A stretch of 64,000 nucleotides of DNA from Aralia elata (Eukaryota > Streptophyta > Magnoliopsida > Apiales > Araliaceae): assembly GCA_034770075.1 (NCBI GenBank), contig CM068388.1, positions 64,464,365 through 64,528,364 of the forward strand, read 5' to 3'. Under the pieces are notes generated by a model. That model was not told the origin of the DNA and made no database searches. It was given only the letters and a program-made list of their open reading frames with translations. Both the position numbers and the translations under genes were made by a program. Shown in pieces: positions 11,815-23,680 of this stretch (the first letter of the stretch is position 1; every line of letters starts with the position of its first letter).

Positions 11815-13366
11815 TGTAGGGTTTTAGACACATAAACGCAGCGGAATTTAAAATTTTAAAACAATTTTTCGAAACCCTAAAACAGGATCCATGCGAAAAG
11901 AACAAATTAATTCAGAGGTTTAGATTTGTTTTACCGATTATCCGAGCTTGAATGGAACGATGAAATTCTGAACGGCTTCGAATCTCTAACTCAATCCAAT
12001 GGAACTGCGTCTCTACGGTATCCACACGAATGTCCCACAAATCGTCACACGATCTGCGGCAAAGAGAACTCTGGTACTAGCCGCCAAGATCTGGATTTTC
12101 TCAAGTTTTGCTCTCAACTCTCTTTTCTAAAACGGCTAGGGTTTTATTTTCTTTTGGTTTCACGTACCTCAGACTGCTGATATATCAGATATATATAGCG
12201 TCCAAAAAGTAATTAAACAAAACCCTAATCCTATTAGAAAAGTAAAATCCGAATTTATATATATTATATTTTAATTAAGTCTTACTTAATTAATATAAAT
12301 ATATACAAATTATCCTGTTAATTTAAATTCGTAATTTAAATACTATCAATTATATTGATATATTTAAATCCTTACAATTTAAATTAATTCTCTTTTAATT
12401 ACGTTCTAAGTGTGTGACCCTATAGGTTATTATTATATTGACAATAATTTTAAAATCATATTATAAAATTATAAACAGTGAGTGGCATCTAGTAATGCAT
12501 TACTGCTACCCAAATAATAATAAGATCGGTGACTCGATGCAACCTTATCGTGACCAATATTTCAATGTAATTTAATCCTTTTAACCTGGACATCCTAGAT
12601 TAAACTCGAGCCATGGAATGTGTCATACTCTTCATAATTTAATCTGAGTTTTCTTGATCAATGAGTAGACTATATGAAACAAATCACTATTTAAGCATGG
12701 TCATGCATTTCATAGTCCTACTCAATCAAGAGGCCTATGGATATCAGCCCTAATATATAGGAGGGTTAAATTCTATCTAGATCACTCATATTCCTCACAC
12801 GATTCATGATGTACCCAATAATCACCTTTATTGTCCACCCTATTAAAGGTGACCTTTGATGATATCAAAGTACATAAATTCTCGTATAGTAATATAGTGA
12901 TTTCAGGTCGGAGAACCATTATATCATTGTCACTATGAGAATTGCTTATGACACTTTGCATAATGCTCCACGTAGAATTCTTATGATGGGTCTGTCCAGT
13001 ACATTGTTCTCTAACATGTACCTATGCATTAACTTAATATCTCATATATTAATGACCAATGAGATTTGGTCATCGGTCAATCCACATACTAGTCTCAATG
13101 TATCATTGTTGTCCCATTTTCAATAATACTCGACTAGAGACATTTAAGAGTAATGATACTTATTGTAATTATATAATCTCATGTTCAAGTCACATACTTG
13201 AAGCTATATAATTTGTATCATTATTCTAAGGACTTTTATTATGCTAACATTTATATAACACGGTAAATGAAACCATAATAAAATAATTCATTTATTCAAT
13301 CAAATATCAAAAGAAATGTTAAGCAATTACATTAAATAATTGGCCTCTAGGGCATAAACTCTAACA
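11815..13366 (-). mobile_element. Solo LTR, probably Ty1/copia type
   Basis: The 1,552-bp insert begins TGTAGGGTTTTAG and ends CTCTAACA. It is flanked by CATGG at 11810-11814 and 13367-13371. On the minus strand it begins TGTTAGAGTTTATGCCCTAG, a start typical of some plant copia LTRs. There is no internal terminal repeat, primer site or coding frame, so it is a solo LTR left by LTR-LTR recombination. The lineage is inferred only from the end sequence. Confidence 0.75.
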
Positions 13367-13371
13367 CATGG

Positions 13372-14068
13372 TTCTTCAAAAGCTTCATGGGAGGTGCTCT
13401 ATTGGAGTCTAGCAACAAAGGGAAGCCATCCTTGTTTTCTTTTTCTTCTTTTTCTCTATTGTAATTAATTAGTTTTGGAACTAAGAATGTAATTGAACCC
13501 TTTGCTAGTTTGTATTAAATTTCTTCTCCTTTTGATTGGCACCATATGAGTTGGTTCATTATATTTGTGTTTAATGTTTAATTGCTAAGGAATTAGTGAT
13601 TGGTTTGGTAATCTATATGAAATTGGGAAATGGATTTTGGATTTAGGCCATGAATATAATGACATGTGATTATGCTTGTTCTACATGAGATGGAATACAT
13701 AATTTGTATGTAGGATAGGAATATACCTATATGTCATGTGTAGCCAATTTGAGAATCTAAGCTTAATGACTCCCTATGCGAAAGTTTATTCATTTGAGGA
13801 ATGATTATTATGGCTTCCTTGACATGTGTCTTGTAATTGTTTTTAGAAGTGAATGACTTGCTAGTATATAGGAGAGGAATATATCTATGTGCCGTATAGG
13901 GTGATTTTCATATGGCTATCGGAAGAGGCTTATGAATAATTAGAATTCTCGGTTGACAAATCATCGTGACCATTATGATCAATTGGAGAGTTAGGAGATG
14001 TAAATGAAGTATTGCACGCCAAGTGTTTGACAAAATGCTTGTGTGGGGAAATTGTGCTCTTAGCTCAT
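13372..14068 (+). repeat. Athila-like 5' LTR, part 2
   Basis: Continues the LTR after the solo LTR (TTCTTCAAAAGCTTCATGGG) and matches the 3' LTR from about 35919 to 36616. It ends in GCTCAT at 14068, where element C begins (target duplication CTCAT at 14064-14068 and 31916-31920). No coding content. Confidence 0.9.
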
Positions 14069-16184
14069 TGTAGACACCCAAATTTTGCGTTCCCTGTACT
14101 AACCATGACAGGAGGGCAAAATCGTCAATTGAACCGGCTTGCGGGAGCGAAGGAATGGGCACAAGTGCGAGCGCCCGACACCACCGCAATGTTTGGCGAC
14201 CAAAGCTGACGTGACAATAAGGCCATCCGAGACAGACATCCCCGAATGAGGTGGCACGTCTCCCGGAAATTCCCGGACTGCCGAATACGAGCCTGTCAGT
14301 GAAAACCGACGTTAAGGCACGAAAATCGAGGCGTGGCACGGAAAACGAGAAAGTTAAACCGTCCAGCCGCGGATTGATCTGCGGCCAAATAGTGCGCCTT
14401 TTGAAAACACGGAACTCGAAACACGGAACTCAAAATCGGGGTGAGTGGAAGGCAGGCGGCCAGCCAGCCACAGATTGATCTGCGGCCAGCCACAGATCAA
14501 TCTGCGGCTGGCTCTGGCCAGCCTATTTCAGCCCAGTTTCGTGCAGTATACAGGGAGTTCATCAATTGGGAAGATTTTGGAGAAGAAGGAGAATTCAGCA
14601 ACAAGAAGCACAGAAATAGAGGAAAAAAGAGAGAAATTTTGCAATCAAATAGGAAGAAAAGAGAGAAAAAAGAGAGAATTTAATTCTTTTGATTTTGATT
14701 GTATCAAATACACTCTTTATCCTATTCAAATACACAAGTTCACATCCATTTGAGATCAATTGCAAGGTGAAAATTTCTATTTGTTCTAGCAATTCATGTC
14801 ATATTGATTGGGTAAATTAGATATAACTTTCATGGATCTTATTGAACAATCATGGATTAGGGATTATTGGTGAGGGTTCCATCGGAACAAAATTCTTCCT
14901 AATAACCCAAGGATATCCAATTGATGAAATTTCTAGCTTGTTTGTGATAATTTATTGGGTGTAATTTATTTAGATTGTCATTTTCGGATATCATGGTGTA
15001 TTAGATAAATCCGGGTTGGTTAGTTATGTAGCATTCATTTCGTGGGTATGTCGTAATCTCGTGTGAGCCTAGGAACGCGACCCCGTGGTTCAAATCCGAT
15101 GATGGACGTTTTGATGTATGTAATAAATTCAAGGTGCTCGTTTTGTAACATGTAATCGTCGGGCCTTAAAACGACGCCAAGGCGAGAATCGGGTTTAAGG
15201 CCCCGTAGTAGTGAAATATGTGATTGTTGGCGTTCGGGGATATTTTGATGGCTTACATGCCCGTGAATAGCCTCGACGCGTGTTTATGCTTGATTAGATT
15301 TTGTGACACAAAAATGATTTCAAGGATTAAACGATGAAGATCTTTTATTAAAATCAAACAAGCTAGGTTATTAGAATCACGAGGTTTAAAATCGGAAGTG
15401 TTAATAAATGTCGATTCCTACTAAACGAGAAGGCCAAAGGAAAACATTTTCAACCATCACCAAAAATGGCTTTTATGAATGAACGAAATGTTTTATTAGA
15501 CCTTTGTGCATAGGGTTAAAGATATCCTAGAAATTGCCCATCATTTTATGAAAGCAAATGTATAGATTTCGATTCCTATTTCGACAAAGGTTTAAAAGAT
15601 TCTTGTTTTGCCAAAACAACGCCTAATAAAAATCTCATAGCTTTTGACAAGTAAAATCCAACCTTTCGCACGAATAGAGGAGCTCTCTCGTATTAACGGA
15701 AACGACGTTCTAAAACATCCCCGAAACAAGACACGATTTTTCACAAAAGCCAAATGTTTCACCTCACCACAATATTCACATAAGCACACACACACACACA
15801 CACACACACCCGCACGTATACACATTTCATGAATCAAAGGATAGGAAAGTATCAAGATTGCGGTAACCGTGTTTCATGGAAGTCGGGGGGTGCCTAACAC
15901 CTTCCCCTCGCTTAAGCAAGCCCCCGAACTCTATGAATCTCGGTTCGCAGACCAATTAATTCGGAGTCATATATGAGCCAGCGATTTATAAAAAACGAAA
16001 ACTCGGATGAGTTGGTACATCCATTTCAAATATACCAACTGACAACTCTGGTTAATTGGCTCATCATAAAAAACGATCTTTCAAAACCCCGTCGACATTA
16101 ATGCCGACCTTTTCCAAAAAATCATTTAATCAAAATTGGAAAAGACCAAAAAGGACACCACGAAGAGAAAACCCGGCGTCGACA
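14069..16184 (+). repeat. 5' LTR of element C
   Basis: This 2,116-bp LTR is slightly longer than the 3' LTR (2,066 bp) because of a small duplication near 14410-14425 and an extra palindrome copy near 14490. It contains three copies of the CCGCAGAT-NN-ATCTGCGG palindrome near its left end and a (CA)n tract at about 15785-15809. The short frames inside (for example 14251-14753 and 15592-15855) recur in the 3' LTR only because the sequence is duplicated. They do not look like genes. Confidence 0.92.
14367..14507. promoter_or_regulatory. Palindrome cluster in C 5' LTR
   Basis: Three copies of an 18-bp palindrome, consensus CCGCAGATTGATCTGCGG, lie at 14367-14384, 14468-14485 and 14490-14507. Each half-site is CCGCAGAT or a one-base variant. 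The third has the centre inverted (CA for TG). The same motif occurs in the other LTRs and in the antisense leader of C and D. The function is unknown: a dimeric DNA-binding site or an RNA hairpin are both possible. Confidence 0.6.
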
Positions 16185-16186
16185 GC

Positions 16187-16204
16187 TGGCGACTCTGCTG
16201 GGGA
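16187..16204 (+). other. Primer-binding site of element C
   Basis: TGGCGACTCTGCTGGGGA begins 2 bp after the LTR end. This form of site is reported for Ogre-type elements as complementary to a tRNA-Arg 3' end. The tRNA identity is taken from memory of the family and was not checked against a tRNA set. Confidence 0.75.
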
Positions 16205-16958
16205 TTTTAGAGGGCTTAAGCCGCTTTTAAATCTTAATGCTATCTTATCCTTTTAAAATTCATAAAATGTGTGTGTGCGCGATATTTTGATGTTTTACTT
16301 TTTGTTGTGTGAATGTGTGTTTTTGCCCAATAAATGAATGATTGAATGGAATTGCTTTACCTTTTCATTTGCATACGGTGAGGGCGATGAATGTGAATGT
16401 ATGTTGAGAGAGTACCTCCTCCTGAGGTGAACCTGTCGGTTGCTTATTACTGGACTCGAAGGGGCTGCTCCCCGGAGATGGCTCAGGAAACGCACCACCC
16501 AAATCCGCTCCAATCGAAAGGGCTCAGACGAGTAGATTGCGAAGATTTGGGGACCTTCATGCCGAAAAGCCCGTGAGAGTAACCCTAGGATAGGTCAGCC
16601 TCAGATTAACCCTACGCAGGAAAAGTTTCTTCATGCCTTTTTATATTGCACGCGTAAATGTCATGATCTCATTCATATATGCCTCCCTTTTCGTCAAGAA
16701 GAAATTACTAACCTCTATCTTTCGCAGGGAACGACTGGGGAGCTTAATAAAGCCATGTTTATTATTTGTCATTACATTAGAGGACTACTGACTTTTTGTT
16801 TTACAGGGAAAGATTAAAAAACCCCAAAACACAAAAGTTACAGCTTTAGCATGCATCCATTTTTTTCTCCCCAAGACTAAACTTCAAACCTTGGTTTTTG
16901 TAGGATTGCTCCTCAAACCCGTTCGCAATCTAAAAGGGCCCAAAACTCCATATCTGAA
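16205..16958 (+). other. Leader between primer site and gag (element C)
   Basis: About 750 bp without a credible coding frame. It would form the 5' untranslated leader and packaging region. Classical Ogre elements carry a large extra ORF1 here; this copy does not have room for one. Confidence 0.6.
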
Positions 16959-18101
16959 ATGGCTGATATTCCATCTACCAATGTCGGTGCCATATCTAGG
17001 GAGGAATTTGATGACTTTAAGAAGCAGATGTTAGAAATGGCCATAATGCTAAGAGAGCAGTTGATACCCAGGCAGTAACCGCCTAAGGAGGATCCACCTA
17101 AGGGTGAGCCAGTCGTCCCAAAGGCCATTCCCGTACCAAACAAAACAGTGATTACTATCCCGAAAGAGGGAGATACAGACGACCTGCGGAAGAAAATGAG
17201 ACAAATGGAGGAAACCATCCAATCTATGAAGGGCATAGGGTCCCTCGGCAGGGTTAACTATTCAGATTTATGTGTCTTCCCCGGAGCCAGATACTTGGAG
17301 AAATTTAAAATCCCCGAATTTGAAAAATACAATGGAAAGGGGGACCCCTACACACACTTGAAAATATACATTGGAGAGCTCGGGTCTTATGCCGAGGACG
17401 AAGGGTTGAGAATGCAGCTGTTCTAGAAAAGCTTAACGGGGGAGGCAAGAATCTGGTATGCCCGCCTTGACAACGCCCGAATCCACAACTGGGAGGAATT
17501 GGCCCATACCTTCTTAACCCAATACAGCTTTCAGGCCCAGATGGCCCCTGACAGGTACCAAATGACAAAAGTTAGGAAGCAACCTAGGGAATCCTTCAGG
17601 GAATATGCGCAACGATGGAGGGGCATGGCCGCACAGGTGAACCCCCCGATGAGCGAATCAGAGATGGTGATGACCTTTGTAGACATCCAAGAGGCACCGT
17701 ATTATGAACGGGTCATCTCGGGGATTGGGAGACCCTTTGCTGAAATGATTAAACATGGAGAGATGGTAGATATGGGGTTGAAATCGGGTAAAATCCGGGA
17801 TTTTACTGCTTTAGAAACTGTTGTCGAGCAAATACAGAATGGAAACTATGGCAGCACTTCCCGGAGGGTCCAAAAGAAGAAGGAAGAGGATGTCTCCCTC
17901 ATCCTACAGGGGTCATCCAGAAAAACGGAAGGCCATCTTCCGGTACAGGTGCAGAGGGTAGGGCCATCCCGACAGCCAAACTTCACAGATCAAAAGGCAG
18001 AGGGGCGAAGAAGATATGAGGCCTCGCAAAATTGAGTATTCACCCCGCTCGGGGAGCCGCTTGAACGGGTATTAGCGGTATTAGTAGCCCAAAAGAAGAT
18101 A
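16959..18101 (+). pseudogene. gag: gag of element C (Tat/Ogre type, three stops)
   Basis: ATG at 16959 (MADIPSTNV) opens a frame that runs in one register through protease. An N-terminal coiled-coil-like stretch (MRQMEETIQSMKG) is followed by the gag core: FKIPEFEKYNGKGDPYTHLKIYIGEL near 17307, SLTGEARIWYARL near 17433, and FLTQYSFQAQMAPDR with RESFREYAQRWR near 17512-17625. In-frame stops are TAA 17076, TAG 17424 and TGA 18033. At the last, element D keeps CGA, and at 17424 D has CAA. Gag would form the particle. The same frame continues downstream as protease, so gag and pol were made as one polyprotein. Confidence 0.85.
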
Positions 18102-20056
18102 GTGGGTTTGGCACCCCCGAGTGACCCAAAGGGTAGAAGGTTTGACCCGAGCAAGCGATGTGCATACCACTCTAGTTCCCCTGGCCATAATACACAAGAC
18201 TGTTGGACGTTGAAGCATCGAATCCAAAACCTGATTGACAGTGGGGAAATTATGGTGGAACAGCCAGACTCCCCGAATGTTAAGGCAAATCCCCTGCCAA
18301 GACATGATGGAGGGGGGGTCAATGCGACAGAGGCAAGTGAAGCTGGGGGGCCGCCAAGGTTGAACTATGTGCAGAAAATTGAGGAAATGATCAACGTGAT
18401 ACATGATCATGGGAGTGCACGGGGAACGCCCATCACATTGATAGGGGTAAGTACGAATAGCACGGAGGGACCTGTCAAGTTGACGGCTCCGAGGCCCGTC
18501 ATCCTTGCGGCAAGGCCGCAAATCCCTATCAGTAGTCTAAAGACTGTACCCTGGAATTATGGGGGAATGCCAGAGGAAGCGGCCAGCTGTGCTTCGGTGA
18601 CGACAAAGGGGAACCCCTTATATCTTCCAGGGCGAGTCCTTGAAAGCCAAAAGAGAAAATATGAAGAGATTTCCGAGGAAAGGGCTATAGAATTCTTGAG
18701 AAGGATGGATCACCCGGAAACAAGGGGGATCCAGATTTTAAATGAGGAGTCAACCCTAACATCAGTCATGGACCTGGTGTTGTCATCCAGTGAGCATTGC
18801 AAAACCCTAACGAAGGTTCTGGAGGAGGCATACGTGCCCAAGGAAATTAGTGAGGAGGGTTTCGGCCAGCTGGTGGGCCACCTATTGGAGAACGATGCAA
18901 TATCCTTTACGGATGAGGACATACCCAAGGAGGGAAGGGGACACCGGAAACCGCTACATATTGCGGTAATCCCCTCGGGTTATATAATGAATGGGGTGCT
19001 GATTGATGGGGGATCGGCATTGGATATCTGTCCCCTCAGTACCTTACAGAAGATGAACATCAATCCCAAGCGCCTACGAGCCAGTCATGTGGTGGTACGA
19101 GCTTTCGATGGTTCCCAAAGGGATACAATGGGAGAAATTGAGTTACCGGTGGAGATAGGACCCTGTACTTTTGATATCTCTTTCCAGGTCCTAGATATTG
19201 CAGCCAGTTATAACATGTTATTGGGGAGGCCGTGGATACACATGGCCGGGGTAGTTCCTTCCACACTCCACCAACAAATCAAGCTAATCATCGATGGGAA
19301 TCTGGTAACAATCTCGGCCGAATGTGATGACCCTTCTCCTCCCAGGAGTGGCCTACCAGTGATCAATGTGGATGAGTCGGCGGCACCTGCCAGCTTTCAA
19401 GCACTAGAGATTAGCACTCCCCACTATAGGTGCTTGGGAGCTCCAGCTGTGAAACCTAGGGTCTCTCCGGAACTTACCTTTGTGGCAAAGGAAATGATAA
19501 AAATGAACTTCCAGCCTGGACAGGGGTTAGGAAGGAGCAGTCAAGGAATCACCGAGCCCATCCAACTACCACAGCAGATAGGCAAAGCAGGGTTGGGATA
19601 CCATGAGGGCGTAGCACGGAGACACCGTTGGGGTGCGGCTCCGATTCGACTAGCTGGCAGTCCAGTGACCAAAGTCGACAATGAACAGGGGATCAGCGGG
19701 CCTGTGATTGGGGCAGGGAATGAAGAGTTAACCCCCGCACGTAAGGAGTCGGCCCGGAGGGAAAGTTTCCTGCAGGAGGTCGCGAAGGAGTTTGAAACCA
19801 AGTGCTATATCCCCAGACAATCAACAAGCAGTAAGGAGGGGACGAATATTATCACACCACCGGGAGCCCAACAAGTTGTGCCTGTCATCGATTGGGCAGG
19901 GCTAATTATTCCCAAAGGGGACCGGAAGGAGGACTCAGGCGACGTATCCGTGATCATCGGGGAAGTGTCCGATGTAAAGCCCCCTTTTATCCAGTGCATT
20001 TCATCTGACCTGACCGTCGACAACTGGACCATGAAACCAGTAATATCCAAACAAGG
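18102..20056 (+). pseudogene. Gag C-terminus, aspartic protease and G-patch (element C)
   Basis: An uninterrupted 651-codon stretch. It begins with a cysteine/histidine cluster (RCAYHSSSPGHNTQDCWTLKHRI, near 18160) typical of the C-terminal gag knuckle in Tat elements. The retropepsin active site GVLIDGGSALDICP (D-G-G-S) lies near 18990-19035, and LLGRPWIHMAGVVPS near 19220 is the end of the fold. A G-patch follows (FQPGQGLGRSSQG to AGLGYHEG, about 19510-19614), an RNA-binding module known after protease in this group. The frame ends at a TAA that lies inside the intron beginning at 20057. The segment is intact, but it belongs to a polyprotein broken elsewhere. Confidence 0.85.
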
Positions 20057-20224
20057 GTAAAACCCGACGTCAGGGTGGTAGACCCCAGAGGATGGGGGAA
20101 TGAAGAAGTTTATTTTTGTTGTTGTTTTATTTCTGCATAATTATGTCGTTTCTTCGTGTTATTTTGAAAATGCGATCGTCGTGAAAAATGATTTATATAT
20201 GACAAGTATTTTGTTTCATGTCAG
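20057..20224 (+). other. Intron between protease and RT (element C)
   Basis: The donor is AACAAGG|GTAAAACC at 20056/20057 and the acceptor is TTTCATGTCAG|GTGTACC at 20224/20225, 168 bp in all. It contains the in-frame TAA at 20058 that ends the upstream frame. Removing it joins a split glycine codon (20055-20056 plus 20225) to the RT frame in register. Element D has the same donor and acceptor (165 bp). A pro-RT intron is a documented trait of Ogre elements. Incomplete splicing would set the gag-pro to pol ratio. Confidence 0.75.
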
Positions 20225-21995
20225 GTGTACCAATTTGAGTAATCCTTGCCTAACAAACGGTCTTTCAAATTTGAATGATGATTATGATTTTGACATTGAG
20301 CTGGATTTCGATTTAATGGGCATTGAACAAGACGAGACAGATTACGACGACGCGCCTGACGAGATCAAAGGATGGGTCGAGGATAAACCCAAACCCAACT
20401 TGGACCAAACCGTCACCATTGATATTGGAACCTCTGACAAGCCAAAAGAACTCAAGATAGGGACAGACCTTACCCCCAGCCAAAAGGCCGAAATGACTGA
20501 GTTGCTAAAACAATATGAGGATGTCTTTGCCTGGTCTCATGAGGATATGATCGAATTGTCCACCGACATTGTGGTACACCGATTACCCATCAAGGAGGGT
20601 TTCAGGCCTGTCAAACAAAAATTAAGAAAGTTGAAACCGGAGTGGAGCTTAAAAGTAAAGGAAGAGATCATCAAGCAGTTCAGGGCAGGAATCATTATGG
20701 TGTCCACTTACCCGGAATGGCTATCCAATGTAGTCCCAGTGGCTAAGCCTGGAGGGAAGGTGAGGGTATGCGTAGACTACAGAGATCTAAACAAGGCCAG
20801 TCTCAAGGATAACTTCCCGGTGCCTTTCATACACATCCTGGTAGATAACACAGCCCAGTACGAAATGTACTCTTTTGTGGATTGCTTCGCGGGATATCAT
20901 CAGATAATGGTGGCGGAAGAAGATCGAGAAAAGACCGCATTCATCACCCCCTGGGGCACTTTCTGCTATAGGCGATTGGCTTTTGGCCTCACAAATGCAG
21001 GGGCTACTTATCAGAGAGCCATGATGGCCTTATTCCACGATATGATGCACAAGGAGATAGAGGTCTACGTGGATGACATTATTGTAAAATCGAGGGTAGA
21101 ATATGATCATGTAACCCATCTCAAAAAGCTATTCGATCGGCTCAAAAAGTATAATTTGAAACTCAATCCCGCCAAGTGTGCTTTCGGAGTGCAGTCGGGT
21201 AAGCTCTTGGGATTCCTAGTTAGTGATCGGGGCATTGAGCTGGATCCAGCAAAGATTAAGGCCATTGTGGATATGACGGCGCCTCACACAGAGAAGGAGA
21301 TAAGAGGATTCCTCGGAAGGATAAACTTCATCAGCCGTTTTATATCCCACTTGACGACTACATGTGAGCCCATTTTCAAACTGTTAAGAAAGGGGGCTTC
21401 CCAAGAGTGGAATGAGCAATGTCAGAAGGCTTTTCAGACCATTAAAAAGCAACTGACTGAGGCACCAGTGCTGGTACCCCCGAAGGATGGGATCCCTCTG
21501 TTTATGTATATATCGGTCAATGCCATCGCGCTGGGATGTATGCTGGGATAGAAGAATGAGGCTGGTAAGGAGCAGGCCATCTATTACCTCAGCAAAAGAT
21601 TTAGCCAATGTGAACAAAATTACACTCCCATCGAGAAGACCTGTTGTGCTCTGGCCTGGGCCGCAGGGAGATTACAACACTACCTCCATGGGCATACGAC
21701 GTACCTGATATCAAGAATGGATCCCCTGAAATATATTTTTGAAAGGCCCATGCTGAATTGTCGGTTGTCAAGATGGCAGTTAATCTTACAACAGTTCGAC
21801 ATGGTGTACGTGACTCAGAAGGCCATGAAAGGGCAGGGAATTGCATATCAGTTGGCAGAAACCCCGTCAAGAGGGATGGAGCCATTGGAAACTCCTCTTC
21901 CGGGCGAAGATATATTTTGGGTATCACGCGAGAAATGTGATGACGAGGGACAGTTCTGGAAGCTGTATTTTGATGGTGCCATGAATGCCGAAGGG
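20225..21995 (+). pseudogene. pol: Reverse transcriptase and first RNase H (element C)
   Basis: An acidic linker (DDYDFDIELDFDLMGIEQDE) precedes RT. RT motifs are VRVCVDYRDLNKASLKDNFPVP near 20760, FVDCFAGYHQIMVAEEDREKTAF near 20874, RRLAFGLTNAGATYQRAM near 20970, and the catalytic EVYVDDIIVKS near 21060-21090 with an intact YVDD. RNase H starts near 21400. A TAG at 21549 (CAG in element D) cuts the frame inside it. Beyond lie YLSKRFSQCEQNYTPIEKTCCALAWA near 21588 and the linker into the second RNase H. RT copies element RNA into DNA in the particle; this copy would make a truncated product. Confidence 0.88.
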
Positions 21996-23680
21996 GCAGG
22001 GCCGGAGCGGTCCTGGTCTCTATCACCGGAGAGCAATACCCCGTGGCCACTAAACTGCATTTCAGCAATTCGAACAACACCGCTGAATACGAGGGATGTA
22101 TCTTGGGACTCCGCTTGGCCCGCGACATGGGAGTGAAGAGACTAGCGGTGTTTGGGGATTCAGAACTGGTAATCAGACAAGCGATCGGGGTGTACAACAC
22201 TAAAGAGCTTCGGTTACTTCCATACCATCGTTGTGTTACCCAGCTGATGCAAGAGTTCGAAGATATCGCCTTCCGCCATATTCCCCGGGGACGGAATGAC
22301 TTTGCCGATGCATTGGCAACTCTGGCTTCCTTAATCCACGTAATCAAGAACAGGGACAGTCCACATATTGAGATAGCCGTACAGAATGCCCCGGCATATG
22401 AGGAACATGTGGCAGTAGTATCAGACGAAGTGGTGTCGATAAGGCAGCCCTGGTATCACGACATAAGGGAATATTTGAGAGATAGATCCCTTCCCGACCA
22501 GGCGAGTCGAACTGAGAGGATGAGAATTCAAAAGATGGCGATGAAATTTTACCTAAGTGGGGATTCACTCTACAAAATGGATGCTGGGTTGGGACTGCTG
22601 CAATGCGTAGATGAAACGCAGGCCCAAAGGATTATGAATGAAATACATGGTGGAGTGTGTGGGCCACATATGAGTGGACCGATGCTGGCCAAAAAGATCT
22701 TGAGAACAGGGCATTATTGGTTAACGCTGAAAGCCGATTGCGATGATCATGTCAAACGATGTTACCAATGCCAGGCGCACGGTAATGTGATCCATATGCC
22801 TCCCAATGAACTGCACTGTATGACCTCCCCGTGGCCATTTTCAATGTGGGGAATGGATGTAATCGGACCAATAGAGCCCAAAGCAAGCAACGGGCACCGA
22901 TTCATTTTCGTCATGATCGATTATTTCACCAAATGGGTAGAAGCGGCTTCTTTCCCCAAAGTAACTCAGGAGGTCATCGTCGGGTTCATCAGGAATAATG
23001 TCATTTGCCGATACGGGCAACCTGAGGTTTTGGTCTCCGACAATGCCAAGAATTTAAACAACGCCCTCATGAAGGGACTATGTGACCAGTTTAAAATCAA
23101 GCACCTCAATTCCGTCATTTACCGTCCTAAGATGAACGGGGCAGTGGAGGCAACAAATAAGAACATCAAGAAGATCATGGCGAAAATTTTTGCTAATCAT
23201 CGGGGATGGCCGGATTTGTTACCCCTCACCCTGCTGGCATACCGAACGTCAACGCGTACTTCTACAGGGGCGACCCCTTACGCTTTGGTGTATGGAATGG
23301 AGGTCGTTCTGCCAGTTGAGGTTGAAATGGCGTCCCTCAGAGTAGTGATCGATGCTCAGATAAGCGAGGAGGATTGGATGCAAAGTCGATACGACCAATT
23401 GGCCCTAATTAATGAAAGAAGGGTGGCTGCGGTTTGGCACGGTCAGTTATATCAACAAAGGATCTCTAGATCATACGACAAAAGGATAAGACCTCGAAAG
23501 TTCAAGGAAAATGATTTGGTGCTAAAAAGAGTCATGCCTTGTCAAGACAAGGCCAGGGGGAAGTTCGCCCCGAACTGGGAAGGGCCATTTGTGATTAAGA
23601 AAGTGCTATCCGGAGGAGCCCTCATATTGCAAGAAATGGATGGTGAGTATTTCCACAACCCCTCAATTCCGACTCGGTGA
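21996..23680 (+). pseudogene. pol: Archaeal-type RNase H and integrase (element C)
   Basis: LYFDGAMNAEGAG just upstream, then NTAEYEGCILGLRLARDMGVKRL near 22070-22140 and VFGDSELVIRQA near 22150, mark the second, archaeal-type RNase H characteristic of Tat elements. A one-base deletion near 21998 (GGCAGGGCC against GGCAGGAGCC in D) shifts the frame. Integrase follows with the HHCC finger (H near 22650, CYQCQ near 22762) and the D-D-E core: GMDVIG near 22851, LVSDNAKN near 23032, GAVEATNKN near 23137. Another one-base loss near 23647 changes the last residues. Integrase would insert the DNA copy into the genome. Confidence 0.87.

Noticed and set aside
11926..12180. 84-codon frame in the copia-like solo LTR
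   Set aside because: No Gag or Pol motif. The insert has LTR ends and target duplications and no internal region.
14251..14753. Overlapping frames in the 5' LTR of C, repeated near 29748-30471
   Set aside because: They are present twice only because LTRs are duplicated. Frames differ between LTRs owing to small indels, which argues against coding.
15785..15809. (CA)n tract as a regulatory element
   Set aside because: A plain microsatellite whose length differs between the two LTRs of the same element. Nothing supports a function.
21601..22347. 248-codon minus-strand frame opposite RNase H, and similar frames such as 58688-59188
   Set aside because: These are antisense shadows of the conserved aRNase H. 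They appear in both copies because the sense strand is constrained, and they lack start context, splice signals and domain features.
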